From Legionella sp. PATHC035 (GTDB lineage: Bacteria; Pseudomonadota; Gammaproteobacteria; Legionellales; Legionellaceae), in NCBI RefSeq assembly GCF_026191115.1, contig NZ_JAPHOT010000001.1:620001-684000 (forward strand): a DNA stretch of 64,000 nt, given 5' to 3'. The notes below the pieces were generated by a model. The model had not been told where the DNA came from, searched no databases, and saw nothing but the letters and a program-made list of their open reading frames with translations. This document shows, one piece after another, positions 49,794 to 62,192 of the stretch; the stretch's first letter is position 1, and each line of letters starts with the position of its first letter. The translations under genes were made by a program, and so were the position numbers.

Positions 49794-49950
49794 AGGTCAA
49801 AGATATACTGTAGGTTCAATTTCTGGATATTCATGAAGCTAGGGAGGAGCAGGAAAAATTGATAATCCCCATATTTCGCCACGCTTCACCCAGACCACAC
49901 TATGTCAAGAAATAGTACTCGAACTAGAAAACAAAACAAGCTTTATTTTA

Positions 49951-50112
49951 TTATAGGTTCACAGCCAAAGCCCCTTCACGCTCCAGATCTCTTTTCCGCT
50001 TCGCAACCATTTCTCTAAATGCATTCACTGGGGATGTTTCGAGCCTGCTGAAAAACCAAGTGACCAATCCTTGGCTTACAGCTAGTACTTTCTTATAATC
50101 AGGCTTCGCTTT
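49951..50112 (-). pseudogene. Possible coding remnant in the 494-base gap before sohB
   Basis: On the minus strand a 53-codon frame lies between TAA 50115-50113 and TAA 49953-49951, containing KPDYKKVLAVSQGLVTWFFS and REMVAKRKRDLEREGALAVN. The residues look protein-like, amphipathic and charged, but there is no ATG with a ribosome site. It may be the C-terminal scrap of a lost gene. The rest of 49794-50287 is AT-rich and shows nothing I can name. Confidence 0.2.
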
Positions 50113-50287
50113 TTATTCATCTACTACTCGATAAAAATTTTTATAAGCTTTTAATTTCATTTGGACTTAATATTTTAGATTCCATAACCCCCAGCTTTTT
50201 TTACAACTTATTAAATCTACTTAATAGCCCCTTGCTAACTACCCTATTGATCGCCATAATTTGTTTTTATTTTTTTAAAGGTCAACA

Positions 50288-51223
50288 ATGGAATTTTTAA
50301 CTCAATACGGTCTGTTCCTTTTAAAATCAATCACTGTAGTTATTGCCTGCCTGATTGTATTTGCCGGATTTTTTTCTATGAGTCGCAAGCCGAAGCCTAA
50401 ACTGGAGGTGATCTCATTAAATGAACACTATGATAATATCATATCCACAATGAATAAAAAAGTTTTGGGTGAGAAACCTCCTAAGAAGAAAAAAAATAAA
50501 GACAAAAAGCCAACTCTTTATGTTATTGATTTTCATGGTGACATTAAAGCCTCCCAGGTAGAGCAACTCAGAGAGGAAATTACCGCAGTCCTGTGTACTG
50601 CCAAACCTGAAGATGAAGTTTTGGTTCGCCTGGACAGCCCTGGTGGTATAGTCAACACCTATGGTTTAGCAGCGTCACAACTGCAACGCATTCGCGATAA
50701 AAAGATTCCTTTAACTGTGAGCATCGATAAAATGGCTGCCAGTGGCGGTTATTTAATGGCCTGTGTTGCGGATAAAATCATTGCAGCCCCTTTTGCAATC
50801 ATTGGCTCTATAGGTGTAGTAGCGCAAATCCCTAATTTCCATCGTTGGCTTAAAAAGCATGAGATTGATGTGGAGTTGTTAACTGCTGGGGAATACAAAC
50901 GAACGCTAACCCTGTTTGGTGAGAATACTGAAAAAGGTAGAAAAAAAGCTCAGGATGACCTGGAGAAGATACATGCTGCGTTTAGAAATTATGTAGCAGC
51001 GAATCGCGAACAATTAAATATTGATGAAGTTTCTACCGGGGAGCATTGGTTAGCAAAAGATGCCTTTGATCTTAAACTTGTTGATAAGCTATGCACCAGC
51101 GATGATTATCTCCTAGAAAGGATTGCTCATTATAAAGCATTCAAACTCATGGTTCCTCCCAAAGCATCTCTGGCTAACAAATTACTCAAGCCAGCAATGC
51201 GATTGATGCACCCATGGGGCTAA
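50288..51223 (+). CDS. sohB: Inner-membrane S49 peptidase, SohB-like
   Basis: 311 residues. N-terminal membrane helix (FLLKSITVVIACLIVFAGFF), a lysine-rich linker (PPKKKKNKDKK, about 64-74), then the S49/SppA fold: LYVIDFHGDIKASQVEQLREE, VLVRLDSPGGIVNTYGLAAS and the serine in SIDKMAASGGYLMACVADKI, followed by AIIGSIGVVAQIPNF and the general-base lysine region AGEYKRTLTLFG. It should cut membrane proteins or signal peptides. AAAGG lies seven bases before the start. Confidence 0.92.
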   Translation: MEFLTQYGLFLLKSITVVIACLIVFAGFFSMSRKPKPKLEVISLNEHYDNIISTMNKKVLGEKPPKKKKNKDKKPTLYVIDFHGDIKASQVEQLREEITAVLCTAKPEDEVLVRLDSPGGIVNTYGLAASQLQRIRDKKIPLTVSIDKMAASGGYLMACVADKIIAAPFAIIGSIGVVAQIPNFHRWLKKHEIDVELLTAGEYKRTLTLFGENTEKGRKKAQDDLEKIHAAFRNYVAANREQLNIDEVSTGEHWLAKDAFDLKLVDKLCTSDDYLLERIAHYKAFKLMVPPKASLANKLLKPAMRLMHPWG

Positions 51224-51326
51224 GGAAACAAGCCCCTAAAAAGCTATAATATTCAATATGCTAAATAAACTACCGAATTCGAGATAATGGTATATAATTA
51301 AGTTAGATTACCTAATGGAGTGAGCT

Positions 51327-51578
51327 ATGAGTGACTTTAAATCAAAACTACCTGATCTTAAAGAGTTAGCTTCAATGACAGGCAAATTATATACCGACAT
51401 CAAAAAGAGCGTAGGTGAAATCGTTCAGAATTATAAAGAAAATAGAGCTCAAGAAGCAGAAAAAGCAGCGCAAACACAAGCTGAGCCCGTTAAAGAAACA
51501 AAACCCCCGAAAGCTGATGCGCCTATTGTAGAACCTACCCCTGCTGAAGAATCAAAACCTGATGACACCAAACAATAA
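51327..51578 (+). CDS. Small charged protein of unknown function
   Basis: 83 residues, GGAG seven bases upstream. The N-terminal 50 residues are predicted helical (DLKELASMTGKLYTDIKKSV, EIVQNYKENRAQEAEKAA); the rest is a disordered Pro/Glu/Lys tail (KETKPPKADAPIVEPTPAEE). No signal peptide or cysteines. It follows the sohB-like gene by 103 bases. The clear ribosome site and biased composition support a real gene, function unknown. Confidence 0.6.
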   Translation: MSDFKSKLPDLKELASMTGKLYTDIKKSVGEIVQNYKENRAQEAEKAAQTQAEPVKETKPPKADAPIVEPTPAEESKPDDTKQ

Positions 51579-51637
51579 TGGTTTACACTGATTCGCATTT
51601 TAGTCTGAGTGCAGCACAGCCCCACCTAATTGATTGC

Positions 51638-51720
51638 CGTCATCACGAGTATCATCAGGCATCTCCCCATTAGGACATAGTTCTCAACAGGGAGATATCT
51701 CGTTCCCTCGGTATGAGGAG
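51638..51720. repeat. Degenerate copy of the CGTCAT...ATGACG repeat
   Basis: Starts CGTCATCACGAG, the same twelve bases as the element at 48353, contains a GGGAGAT / ATCTCCC pair, and ends CCCTCGGTATGAGG, close to CTCGGAATGACG. About 80 bases, similar length, located between the small protein gene and fleQ. Confidence 0.55.
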
Positions 51721-51749
51721 GCGTCTGTAAACAATACTATTGCTTAAAT

Positions 51750-53162
51750 TCATACCCGCTCAGGACGTGTAAGTCCATATTTACGCATTTTTTCAACTAA
51801 AGTGGTACGTCGCATATTCAAATAACTTGCAGCATGAGCAACTACCCAATCGGCTTCATTTAAAGCTTGACTAATCAGAGCTAACTCCGTTTTCACCAAG
51901 TGCTCTTTTAAATCGATACCCTCTGTACCAGCCGTCTGCTCTTGATTCATCCCCTCCAGCAGAGCTTCTCGTTCAGAATTCGACGTGTCAGATTCCGTAT
52001 AGGGAGCTTTATATTCACCTCGAACTTTTGGGGGCAAATCTTCTTTACTTAGAATTCCTTTGGGATACAAAATAGTTAAACGCTCTACTAAATTGGCCAA
52101 TTCTCTAATATTACCTGGCCAACTGTACTCAGTTAATGCAGCCATAGCATCTGGCATTAAACGTACACTAGGTCGGTTTTCATTCTCAATACGTGAAATC
52201 AACTCATTAAATAAGAGTGGAATATCCTCTGCACGCTCTCTTAATGGAGGCATTTCTATAGGGAATACATTAAGTCTATAAAATAAATCCTCTCTGAATT
52301 TGCCCTCTTTAATGGCTTCCTCTAAGTTTCTATGAGTTGCCGCAATAATCCTAACATTTACATCGATACTTTTATTGGAACCTACTCGCTCAAAACAACG
52401 TTCTTGTAATATTCGTAATAATTTTACTTGCATTGGTAAAGGCATATCACCTATCTCATCAAGAAATAAAGTGCCTCCATTTGCTAATTCAAATCGACCT
52501 TGCCGCGAAGTAATTGCACCGGTAAATGCTCCTTTTTCATGACCAAATAATTCGCTTTCGAGTAACTCTGCAGGAATAGCCCCGCAGTTAATTGGAATAA
52601 ATGGCTTACTGGCTCTTGATGATAGACTATGAATATTACGAGCAACCACTTCTTTACCTGTTCCAGATTCTCCAAGAATTAAAACACTGGCTTCAGTATC
52701 AGATACTTGTTCTATTAGTCTGCGAACAGTGCGAATACCCGTGCTATTTCCGACCAGACTGCGCAATAAAGGATTTTTTTGATTGCTGATGATAATCGAA
52801 TTGACTGCCTCTTTGGCAATTTGGCATTGGTGCAAAGATTCCATGATTTGAGCATAGCTAAAGGGGAAAGGTTGACAAGAAACGACATTACGCAATAGGC
52901 ATTGAGTATGATTTAGTTTTTGTCCCACCACAATAACCGGTACTTTGACAAACTTGTTTACCAATAAGTCCAGTTCATTTAAAGTCTCCTGAATCGATTC
53001 ACTTGCACCAAAAAGAATCACCTCAGGATTTATATCGGCAATTTGCCATTCGCCATATTTACTGACTTCAGTCGATTCACCGATAAAATCAAGTATCGTA
53101 CGTAACTTGTCACTACGACTTGCATTATTATCAATGATAAAAACCGTGTCATTAATACTCAT
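51750..53162 (-). CDS. fleQ: Sigma-54-dependent flagellar regulator FleQ
   Basis: 470 residues. A receiver-like FleQ domain (1-115) without a clear phospho-acceptor is followed by the AAA+ domain: Walker A GESGTGKE (164-171), the sigma-54 loop GAFTGA, Walker [10 protein letters not shown], and an arginine finger region ENGRPS-like. The C-terminus holds a Fis-type helix-turn-helix ([26 protein letters not shown]). The LLRSLVG motif (132-138) and Arg-Asn pair in VVARNIHS (175-176) match positions that bind cyclic di-GMP in Pseudomonas FleQ. It activates flagellar genes; in Legionella this also links to virulence and transmission phase. Confidence 0.9.
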   Translation of the reverse strand: MSINDTVFIIDNNASRSDKLRTILDFIGESTEVSKYGEWQIADINPEVILFGASESIQETLNELDLLVNKFVKVPVIVVGQKLNHTQCLLRNVVSCQPFPFSYAQIMESLHQCQIAKEAVNSIIISNQKNPLLRSLVGNSTGIRTVRRLIEQVSDTEASVLILGESGTGKEVVARNIHSLSSRASKPFIPINCGAIPAELLESELFGHEKGAFTGAITSRQGRFELANGGTLFLDEIGDMPLPMQVKLLRILQERCFERVGSNKSIDVNVRIIAATHRNLEEAIKEGKFREDLFYRLNVFPIEMPPLRERAEDIPLLFNELISRIENENRPSVRLMPDAMAALTEYSWPGNIRELANLVERLTILYPKGILSKEDLPPKVRGEYKAPYTESDTSNSEREALLEGMNQEQTAGTEGIDLKEHLVKTELALISQALNEADWVVAHAASYLNMRRTTLVEKMRKYGLTRPERV

Positions 53163-53240
53163 AAACTTATCCTTAAGTTTTTTATACTTGCACCATCATT
53201 TCTTTCTCCCATAAAGCGAGAAATGATTTTCAATAATTAA

Positions 53241-53834
53241 TTATCGGTAACACACGATCAATTTAAACGCATTACACTGGTTACCAAAACACAACTCTTG
53301 ACTTCCGATTGTTTTAGTAGCGCTTACTTGAGCTTCTTTCACAAAATATTTGGCTTGTAGAAACCCCATACGACTGCAAAAAGAATTAGCCGCCCGTGAA
53401 CCACAGCCTTGTTTTTGGTCATAACACCAATCCACACGATAATCATTATAACGAGGAACGGCAAACCGCTTTTCTCGATAATGATAAGGTTTGGGAGGAG
53501 TATGTGATAAGTTCGTGACGCAAGCGATGGTCATAAACCCATTACAGCGCCAGCCTTTACAACTCTCACCAGTTGATAGGTAATGTGTTAGCCCTATATT
53601 GTAGGCAATTTCATTATCACTGGAATAATCATAGCCCAGCATTTGGCAATAACGATCTGCTACAATTTTGCCACACTCTTTGCCATCTACAGTACAATAG
53701 TCCAGGCGCTCTCCAAGAAATGTAGGATGCCAAAAGTTGCGAAAAGCTTTATTGTGCTTTCCATTGGTGTTTGAATGGCTCGAAAAGGAGCAAAATAAAA
53801 AAACTAAAAACATAACGTAACGAAAATTGATCAT
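53241..53834 (-). CDS. Secreted protein with two copies of a six-cysteine domain
   Basis: 197 residues with a signal peptide (NFRYVMFLVFLFCSFSSHS, cut near residue 20). Two tandem domains (about 35-108 and 120-197) share exact cysteine spacing: C-x6-C-x8-C-x...-C-x4-C-x7-C. Copy one has DYCTVDGKECGKIVADRYC and SCKGWRCNGFMTIAC; copy two has DWCYDQKQGCGSRAANSFC and LCFGNQCNAFKLIVC. The paired cysteines suggest three disulfides per domain in the periplasm or outside the cell. I do not recognise the family or function. Monocistronic. Confidence 0.72.
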   Translation of the reverse strand: MINFRYVMFLVFLFCSFSSHSNTNGKHNKAFRNFWHPTFLGERLDYCTVDGKECGKIVADRYCQMLGYDYSSDNEIAYNIGLTHYLSTGESCKGWRCNGFMTIACVTNLSHTPPKPYHYREKRFAVPRYNDYRVDWCYDQKQGCGSRAANSFCSRMGFLQAKYFVKEAQVSATKTIGSQELCFGNQCNAFKLIVCYR

Positions 53835-54027
53835 TAAAACAATCCTTTAGCGATTATCAAATCATGTTAGCTTATGAAGCCTACTGGTACAAGAGCTGCA
53901 TGAGGGTAAATCACTATTGATTTATTAAATGTAGCACATTTCATTTCACTCGTTTTTCAATAATGAATTTTTTTGATAAATAGTTATGCTGATAAAATTA
54001 TGGGCATGAACGCGGTATTAATAGTGT

Positions 54028-56289
<2,262 letters not shown>

Positions 56290-56396
56290 TAAAATTAGCC
56301 CACAAATAGAAATAAATACAACTTTTGGCAACAAATTTGTCGAGGACAGCATATGCCCTCTTCGAGCCTCTATCGCCCAAAATAAAAAAAAGAAAA

Positions 56397-56429
56397 CCCG
56401 GGTTACGCTACGCATCACCCAGGCTACAA
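56397..56429. repeat. Degenerate CCGGATTA-family repeat between ibaG and mlaB
   Basis: CCCGGGTTACGCTACGC then CACCCAGGCTACAA, recognisably the right arm of the element at 41498-41530 (CCCGGATTACGCTGCGC ... CCGGGCTACAA) with several changes. Confidence 0.65.
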
Positions 56430-56493
56430 TTTATAATTCTCAAAAAGTAACCGTTTTCCAAAAAATTGAGTATTAACACTGAATCATCAAAAT

Positions 56494-56775
56494 TTATACG
56501 GCCTCCAAAATACCTTTAACACCACAAAATTCGGCTAAGGATTGGGTTTCAGCAGGAATTCCAATAATTTCAAATACCTTATTATTTTTTTTACATAATT
56601 TCCTGGCTTCGATAAGTAAAGCTAAACCAGCGCTATCACAATGCTTCACATCACTTAAATCCAAGCCAAATTTACCCGTTTTATCATCCATCAAAGCTTG
56701 ATAGATCTTTGCTCGCACTGCAACAACAGACTTAAATGAAAGATCGACGCCCGGTTTAAAATACACTGTACTCAC
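56494..56775 (-). CDS. mlaB: STAS-domain phospholipid transport protein MlaB
   Basis: 93 residues, a single STAS domain: FGLDLSDVKHCDSAGLALLIEARKLCKKN with the conserved Ser/Thr region (DSAGL). Cytoplasmic regulator bound to the MlaF ATPase. Two bases separate it from mlaC. Confidence 0.93.
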   Translation of the reverse strand: MSTVYFKPGVDLSFKSVVAVRAKIYQALMDDKTGKFGLDLSDVKHCDSAGLALLIEARKLCKKNNKVFEIIGIPAETQSLAEFCGVKGILEAV

Positions 56776-56777
56776 AA

Positions 56778-57389
56778 TTATGACGCCCTTTTAAGTTGCT
56801 TTTTTTCCATTAACTTGATGACTTCATCAATACTGGAGTTCTGTAATGCTGCTGCAAACTGTGAACGGAAACTTTGCAGTAAGCTTACCCCTTCAACGCT
56901 AATATCATAAATTTTCCACTGACCATTTTTGGCAACAAGACTGTACGACAAAGGAATGTTTTGACCTTCAGCACGTACAATAATGCTATTAACTCGCAAA
57001 AACCGAGAGTTCAATGAGCCTCTTAAAGGCAAAAATTGTACACTTTCATCGCTATACTGTGCTAGAGGGCTAGAATACGTACGAATTACGAGACGAGTGA
57101 ACGCTTTTGAAAATTGCGTTCTTTGCGTATCGGTTGCCTTACTCCATGCTTGTCTACCCAAAACCGAACGTGACATCCCCGTTACATCAACAATAGGAAG
57201 CAAATTGGTTTCTACGGCCTTATAAATCACATCAGGATTATTTTTCAAACTCGACTTATTTTCTTTAAGCGTAGCGATGATGTTATTCGCAGTTTGCTCC
57301 AGCATAGGTATAGGAGAGTTTTGCGACGCATGCATTACAGGGGATAAAATGACGCTGACAACTAATAAAATTGTTTTTATTATTCTCAT
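56778..57389 (-). CDS. mlaC: Periplasmic phospholipid shuttle MlaC
   Basis: 203 residues from ATG 57389 (MRIIKTILLVVSVILSPVMHA, a good signal peptide); the frame runs upstream into mlaD, but this start has AAGG upstream and leaves an 10-base gap. Tgt2/MlaC features: LGRQAWSKATDTQRTQFSKAFTRLVIRTYSSPL and GQWKIYDISVEGVSLLQSFRSQF. It ferries phospholipid between the outer-membrane MlaA complex and MlaFEDB. Confidence 0.95.
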   Translation of the reverse strand: MRIIKTILLVVSVILSPVMHASQNSPIPMLEQTANNIIATLKENKSSLKNNPDVIYKAVETNLLPIVDVTGMSRSVLGRQAWSKATDTQRTQFSKAFTRLVIRTYSSPLAQYSDESVQFLPLRGSLNSRFLRVNSIIVRAEGQNIPLSYSLVAKNGQWKIYDISVEGVSLLQSFRSQFAAALQNSSIDEVIKLMEKKQLKRAS

Positions 57390-57399
57390 GTCTCTGACC

Positions 57400-57876
57400 T
57401 TATTTTTTAATGTTAAAGAGTAGTTGACCAATTAAATTTTCAAGAATAATCGCTTCTTGTGTTTTTCCAATCACGTCTCCATTTTGCAAATAAGGATGAT
57501 CTTTGTTCTCCTCATCCTCAAAACCAGGAACGATACTGATGTAATTGGAACCAAGCAAACCCTCGGTCAAAATTCGTGCCGAAGCATCATCGTAAGGGAT
57601 TTTTTTATCGCTACGTAAGCGCATAGTAACCTTTGCATTCAGTTCCCCAGGTTGTAACTCAATATGAGTTACTTCTCCAATTTTAACTCCCGCTACAGTC
57701 ACAGGCGCACGTACTTTTAAACCACCAATATCGGTAAAATCAGCCGTTACATCATAACTGTCATGAGCCATAAAACTAGAAAGATTGCTTACTTTCATTG
57801 TCATGACTAGTAAAGCCAATATACCAAGCAACATAAATAGCCCAACACTAAAATCTACATAACGTTGCTTACTCAT
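57400..57876 (-). CDS. mlaD: Phospholipid transport MCE protein MlaD
   Basis: 158 residues. N-terminal membrane helix (FSVGLFMLLGILALLVMTMKVSNL), then an MCE domain (YDVTADFTDIGGLKVRAPVTVAGVKIGEV; LLGSNYISIVPG). Hexameric ring of the inner-membrane complex. Starts directly after mlaE. Confidence 0.96.
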   Translation of the reverse strand: MSKQRYVDFSVGLFMLLGILALLVMTMKVSNLSSFMAHDSYDVTADFTDIGGLKVRAPVTVAGVKIGEVTHIELQPGELNAKVTMRLRSDKKIPYDDASARILTEGLLGSNYISIVPGFEDEENKDHPYLQNGDVIGKTQEAIILENLIGQLLFNIKK

Positions 57877-58659
57877 TTACCAATCTCCAATCATCATTGC
57901 GGTCAACAAAAAATCAAGCCCTAATACAGCAAGCGATGAATAAACCACTGTTTTAGTCGTCGCCTGACTAATACCTTCTGCAGTAGGAACACATTCAAAA
58001 CCCTGGAATACAGAAATCCAGGTTACAACAAAAGCAAAAACTAAACTTTTAATGATACCACTGAGTACATCAATACGGAAATCCACAGCTGCTTGCATGT
58101 TGGACCAAAAACTTCCTGCATCGACACCTAACCAATGCACCCCAATAAAATAACCACCAAAAATCGCGACAGCTGAAAAAATTAAGGCTAAAAGCGGCAA
58201 GGTAATAAAGCCTGCTATAAAACGAGGATAAATAACCCTACCCAAAGGGTCAACACCCATCATATCCATGCTCGATAATTGTTCTGTTGCTTTCATCAAC
58301 CCAATCTCAGCAGTTAAAGCGGAACCCGCGCGGCCTGCAAACAACAAAGCACTAATTACCGGTCCAAGTTCTCTGGAGATACTTAAGGCTAATAATTGCC
58401 CTAATTGGCTTGATGCACCAAATTTTTGCAATGTATTATAACCTTGCAGACCGACAACCATCCCAATAAATAATGCGGAAACAACAATAATCAAACACGA
58501 TAAAACACCCACGAAATAAATTTGATAGCGTAGCAAAGGCCAAAGCCTTGCAATACCAGGGCGTCTGAACAACATTAAAAACAAAAATAAACCGGAAGTT
58601 CCCAAGTCTTGCAAAATCCGTGAACTACGATTACCGATACGCGTGATGAACTCAAGCAT
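57877..58659 (-). CDS. mlaE: Phospholipid transport permease MlaE
   Basis: 260 residues, MlaE/YrbE family: [35 protein letters not shown] and [25 protein letters not shown] are the family signatures. Five to six helices. Overlaps mlaF by 8 bases. Confidence 0.96.
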   Translation of the reverse strand: MLEFITRIGNRSSRILQDLGTSGLFLFLMLFRRPGIARLWPLLRYQIYFVGVLSCLIIVVSALFIGMVVGLQGYNTLQKFGASSQLGQLLALSISRELGPVISALLFAGRAGSALTAEIGLMKATEQLSSMDMMGVDPLGRVIYPRFIAGFITLPLLALIFSAVAIFGGYFIGVHWLGVDAGSFWSNMQAAVDFRIDVLSGIIKSLVFAFVVTWISVFQGFECVPTAEGISQATTKTVVYSSLAVLGLDFLLTAMMIGDW

Positions 58660-59449
58660 CTAATAGCTCCTCTAAATAGGATCTGGCAGGATAATGAAAA
58701 GGAACCACTCCATCCGCTTCACCATGCATAAATTGTTTGATTTGAGGCTCTGATGATTGTATGAGTTCCTCGGGAGTGCCTTGTCCTATGATTTTTCCAC
58801 CAGAAATAAGATAAATATAATCTGCTATAGAACAGGTTTCTTCAACATCATGCGACACGATAATTGTAGTAGTATGTAGTAATTCATTTAACCGTTTGAT
58901 CAAACGAACTAAAACACCCAGAGAAATAGGATCCTGGCCCGTAAAGGGCTCATCATACATCATCAGCTCGGGATCCAGAGCGATTGTACGCGCCAAAGCA
59001 ACTCGACGGGCCATTCCTCCTGACAATTGATCAGGCATCAGATTTGAAGCCCCCCGCAGTCCCACCGCTTCTAGTTTCATCAATACGATGTCTCGTAACA
59101 TGGATTCATTTAACAAGGTATGCTCACGCAATGGAAAGGCCACATTATCGAATACAGAAAGATCAGTGAATAAAGCAGAGCTTTGAAAAAGTAAGCCCAT
59201 ATTACGCCTTGCATCATACAAAGCCTTACGCGACAATTGGTGCACATTTTGACCATTCACATGAATCAAACCACTGTCAGGTTTTAGCTGGGCTCCAATT
59301 AACTGTAATAATGTGGTTTTTCCAGAACCACTAGGCCCCATAATTGCAGTAATCTTGCCTCGCTTAACCACCATGTCAATTCCATTGAAAATGGAACGGC
59401 TCTCGCGTATGAAGCTAAGATTTTTGATTTCGACCCAATTTTCAGGCAT
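58652..59449 (-). CDS. mlaF: Phospholipid transport ATPase MlaF
   Basis: 265 residues from ATG 59449 ([16 protein letters not shown]); the frame extends upstream through an unlikely hydrophobic stretch to 59500. Walker [16 protein letters not shown], signature [21 protein letters not shown], Walker [14 protein letters not shown], switch VSHDVEE. First gene of the mlaFEDCB-ibaG-murA run, divergent from kdsD. Confidence 0.96.
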   Translation of the reverse strand: MPENWVEIKNLSFIRESRSIFNGIDMVVKRGKITAIMGPSGSGKTTLLQLIGAQLKPDSGLIHVNGQNVHQLSRKALYDARRNMGLLFQSSALFTDLSVFDNVAFPLREHTLLNESMLRDIVLMKLEAVGLRGASNLMPDQLSGGMARRVALARTIALDPELMMYDEPFTGQDPISLGVLVRLIKRLNELLHTTTIIVSHDVEETCSIADYIYLISGGKIIGQGTPEELIQSSEPQIKQFMHGEADGVVPFHYPARSYLEELLDA

Positions 59450-59636
59450 TCTCACTTTTCCGGTTATAGCCAAAAGTAGAAGTATACCCAAGATAAACAA
59501 AAATGCTAAGTTAAAAATAGCATTTTAAAATATCTTCGACAGATAAATTCTATCGAAAAAAATGAAGTATCTAATCCTATTTATTCAAATGTTTTTTTGT
59601 TAGAATGAAAAATAAACAAAAAACATCGAATGACCT

Positions 59637-60599
59637 ATGAATTTTTGTACACTTGGACTTGCTGTTATTGAAACCGAAGCACAAGCTGTTTTTGAATTAT
59701 CCCAAAGAATTGACAACCGATTTGAAAAAGCTTGCGAACTGTTACTTGCTTGCAAGGGACGGATCGTAGTAACTGGTATGGGAAAATCAGGTCACATTGC
59801 GAATAAAATCGCTGCCACCCTATCTAGTACCGGAAGCCCTTCTTTTTTCATGCACCCTGGCGAAGCAAGCCATGGAGATCTTGGCATGATTACTCGACAA
59901 GATACAGTGATCGCCATTTCTCATTCAGGCAACACATTGGAGCTAGTTACCCTGCTTCCTTTATTAAAGCGCATGGAAGTTCCACTAATTACTTTGACCG
60001 GAAATTCTGAGTCTACCTTAGCCAAAGCAGCGGATGTGAACTTAGATGTCAGCATTAAGCAGGAAGCATGCCCACTTGGCCTTGCTCCTACAACCAGCAC
60101 TACTGTTGCTTTAGTTATGGGTGATGCATTAGCGATTGCTCTTTTGCAGGCCAGAGGATTTAGTGAAGAAGATTTTGCATTATCGCACCCTGGAGGTTCT
60201 CTAGGTAAACGACTTTTACTGCGTATCGATGAACTATGCCATCATGGAGACCAACTCCCACTTGTTCATGAAAATGCAACCGTGAGTGAAGCCTTAATTG
60301 AAGTAACCGATAAAAAATTGGGTATGACGTGTATTATTGATAATAAAGGCTATCTTGTTGGAGTTTATACCGATGGCGACGTTCGACGAACTTTAACGCG
60401 TCAATATGATATTAATACTACCCCAATTAAAGAGGTCATGACTCGAAATGCACGGACAATTCCTAAGGGAATGCTTGCCGCAGAAGCTTTGGCAATTATG
60501 CAAAAACACAGTATCACTTCATTAATTGTCATTGACGACGAAAAGCGACCAACAGCAGTTCTTCATCTCCATGATTTATTAAGAGCGGGTGTTTTTTAA
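59637..60599 (+). CDS. kdsD: Arabinose-5-phosphate isomerase
   Basis: 320 residues. SIS domain (GRIVVTGMGKSGHIANKIAATLSSTGSPSFFMHPGEASHGDLGM; AISHSGNTLEL) followed by two CBS domains (MTCIIDNKGYLVGVYTDGDVRR; HSITSLIVIDDEKRPTAVLHLHDLL). It converts ribulose 5-phosphate to arabinose 5-phosphate for Kdo synthesis. Divergent from mlaF; TAGAAT at 59601-59606 may be its -10 box. Confidence 0.96.
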   Translation: MNFCTLGLAVIETEAQAVFELSQRIDNRFEKACELLLACKGRIVVTGMGKSGHIANKIAATLSSTGSPSFFMHPGEASHGDLGMITRQDTVIAISHSGNTLELVTLLPLLKRMEVPLITLTGNSESTLAKAADVNLDVSIKQEACPLGLAPTTSTTVALVMGDALAIALLQARGFSEEDFALSHPGGSLGKRLLLRIDELCHHGDQLPLVHENATVSEALIEVTDKKLGMTCIIDNKGYLVGVYTDGDVRRTLTRQYDINTTPIKEVMTRNARTIPKGMLAAEALAIMQKHSITSLIVIDDEKRPTAVLHLHDLLRAGVF

Positions 60600-61127
60600 A
60601 TGAATAACTTAATTGAACGAGCCAAAAACATTAAATGCCTGATCTGTGATTTGGATGGCGTTCTTACTGATGGTCTCTTATATATCGACAATCACTTTAA
60701 TGAACTAAAAACATTCCACATTCATGATGGAGTGGGCTTAAAATTACTCATGACTGCTGGAATCGAAGTAGCGGTTATTACGGGCTCGCGCAATGCAGTA
60801 GTAGATCATAGAATGCAGCAGCTAGGTATTGTTCACTACTATAAAGATCAGTTTGATAAGCAAGAGACCTACAAGCAACTAAAAGAGAAGCTCAATCTTC
60901 AAGATGAACATTTTGCTTATATTGGCGATGATCTACCTGATGCACCAATTATGCAACAAGTCGGTTTTAGTGTCGCAGTGGCCAATGCAGTACATCAAAT
61001 TAAAGAAATTGCCATGTGGCAGACAACACTTACGGGAGGCCGTGGAGCAGTACGCGAATTATGCGACCTTATTCTCAAAGCACAAAATAAAATGGACTTG
61101 GCTATCGCAGGTTACCTAAAAAAATGA
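60600..61127 (+). CDS. kdsC: Kdo-8-phosphate phosphatase
   Basis: 175 residues, HAD superfamily without a cap domain. Nucleophile motif CDLDGVLTDG, motif II VITGSR, motif III lysine region, motif IV GDDLPDAPIM. It dephosphorylates Kdo 8-phosphate. It begins immediately after kdsD. Confidence 0.96.
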   Translation: MNNLIERAKNIKCLICDLDGVLTDGLLYIDNHFNELKTFHIHDGVGLKLLMTAGIEVAVITGSRNAVVDHRMQQLGIVHYYKDQFDKQETYKQLKEKLNLQDEHFAYIGDDLPDAPIMQQVGFSVAVANAVHQIKEIAMWQTTLTGGRGAVRELCDLILKAQNKMDLAIAGYLKK

Positions 61128-61699
61128 ATGCAGCAAAACAACTTATGTGGCTTTTTTTTACTTTGATTCTCCTGGCCTGTTCAGGATGGTATTATGGCAG
61201 CCGAGCAACAACAATGATTCGTCTGGATAGAGATACTCTAGCCAATTCGGTAGATACGACTATTTCTGATGTTACAGTGCGTCAGTTTAATCAACAAGGG
61301 AAGCTGGCCAACATACTGAAAGCCCCCCTCATGCAGCATATTCAAAATGGCAATATTTATTTATTTCAAAAACCGCATATTATCGTAAGTCAGGAAGAGC
61401 AAGCCCCTTGGGATATTAGTTCAATAAAAGCTAAATCCTTTGAAGGTGGCAAACGAATTACTTTTACAGGTAATGTCATTGTACGTCAGCAAAAAGGAAA
61501 TAATTCACAAGAAAGTACTCTAAAAACAGAAGAAGTAACTTATTTCCCTAAAGAAAAGAAAGCCAGTTCCGATGTGCTCGTGACCTATGAACAACCGGGG
61601 AACATCATTCAATCGACTGGTATGAATGCTTACCTTGATGAAAAAAGAGTAGAATTACTTCACCAGGCAAGAGGCAGTTATGTTCCAGCGAACGGTTAA
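61124..61699 (+). CDS. lptC: LPS export protein LptC
   Basis: 191 residues. N-terminal membrane anchor (QLMWLFFTLILLACSGWYYGS), then the periplasmic OstA-like beta-jellyroll (ISDVTVRQFNQQGKLANILKAPLMQHI; GKRITFTGNVIVRQQ). Bridge between LptB2FG and LptA. Overlaps kdsC by 4 bases and lptA by 20. Confidence 0.94.
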   Translation: MNAAKQLMWLFFTLILLACSGWYYGSRATTMIRLDRDTLANSVDTTISDVTVRQFNQQGKLANILKAPLMQHIQNGNIYLFQKPHIIVSQEEQAPWDISSIKAKSFEGGKRITFTGNVIVRQQKGNNSQESTLKTEEVTYFPKEKKASSDVLVTYEQPGNIIQSTGMNAYLDEKRVELLHQARGSYVPANG

Positions 61700-62192
61700 T
61701 TCCACTCTAATCCTTCTTCTCATGTTACTCTCTTCTATCGCATATGCTCTTACAGAGGATAAAGAGAAAATAATGCATGTCATGGCTGATACAGCGGATC
61801 TAAGCCAGCAAGAACATAAAGGCATTTATACTGGCAATGTCGAATTAGTACAAGGAACAACAAATCTGCATGCGGCCAAAGCAGTGACTTTAGGAAATGA
61901 AAAAAATCAACTCGTTGTGGCGATAGCGAGCGGAACTACCGGAAAACAAGCCCATTATTGGACCACAACAGATCCCAAGAAACCACCGGTGCATGCCTAT
62001 GCAGATACTATTCGATATTATCCCCTACGTCATTTAATTGAGTTAATAGGAAATGCTCGGGTAGAACAAGGAGAAAACTCTTTCTCTGCTGCAAAAATAA
62101 GTTATGATATTGAAAAACAGCACGTTCTGTCTCAGGGTAACAAAAACCAAAGAATAACTATTATTTATCATCCAGAAAAGAAACCATCATGA
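61680..62192 (+). CDS. lptA: LPS transport periplasmic protein LptA
   Basis: 170 residues with a signal peptide ([19 protein letters not shown]). OstA domain: [52 protein letters not shown]. LptA oligomers carry LPS across the periplasm. Overlaps lptB by 4 bases. Confidence 0.95.
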   Translation: MFQRTVNSTLILLLMLLSSIAYALTEDKEKIMHVMADTADLSQQEHKGIYTGNVELVQGTTNLHAAKAVTLGNEKNQLVVAIASGTTGKQAHYWTTTDPKKPPVHAYADTIRYYPLRHLIELIGNARVEQGENSFSAAKISYDIEKQHVLSQGNKNQRITIIYHPEKKPS

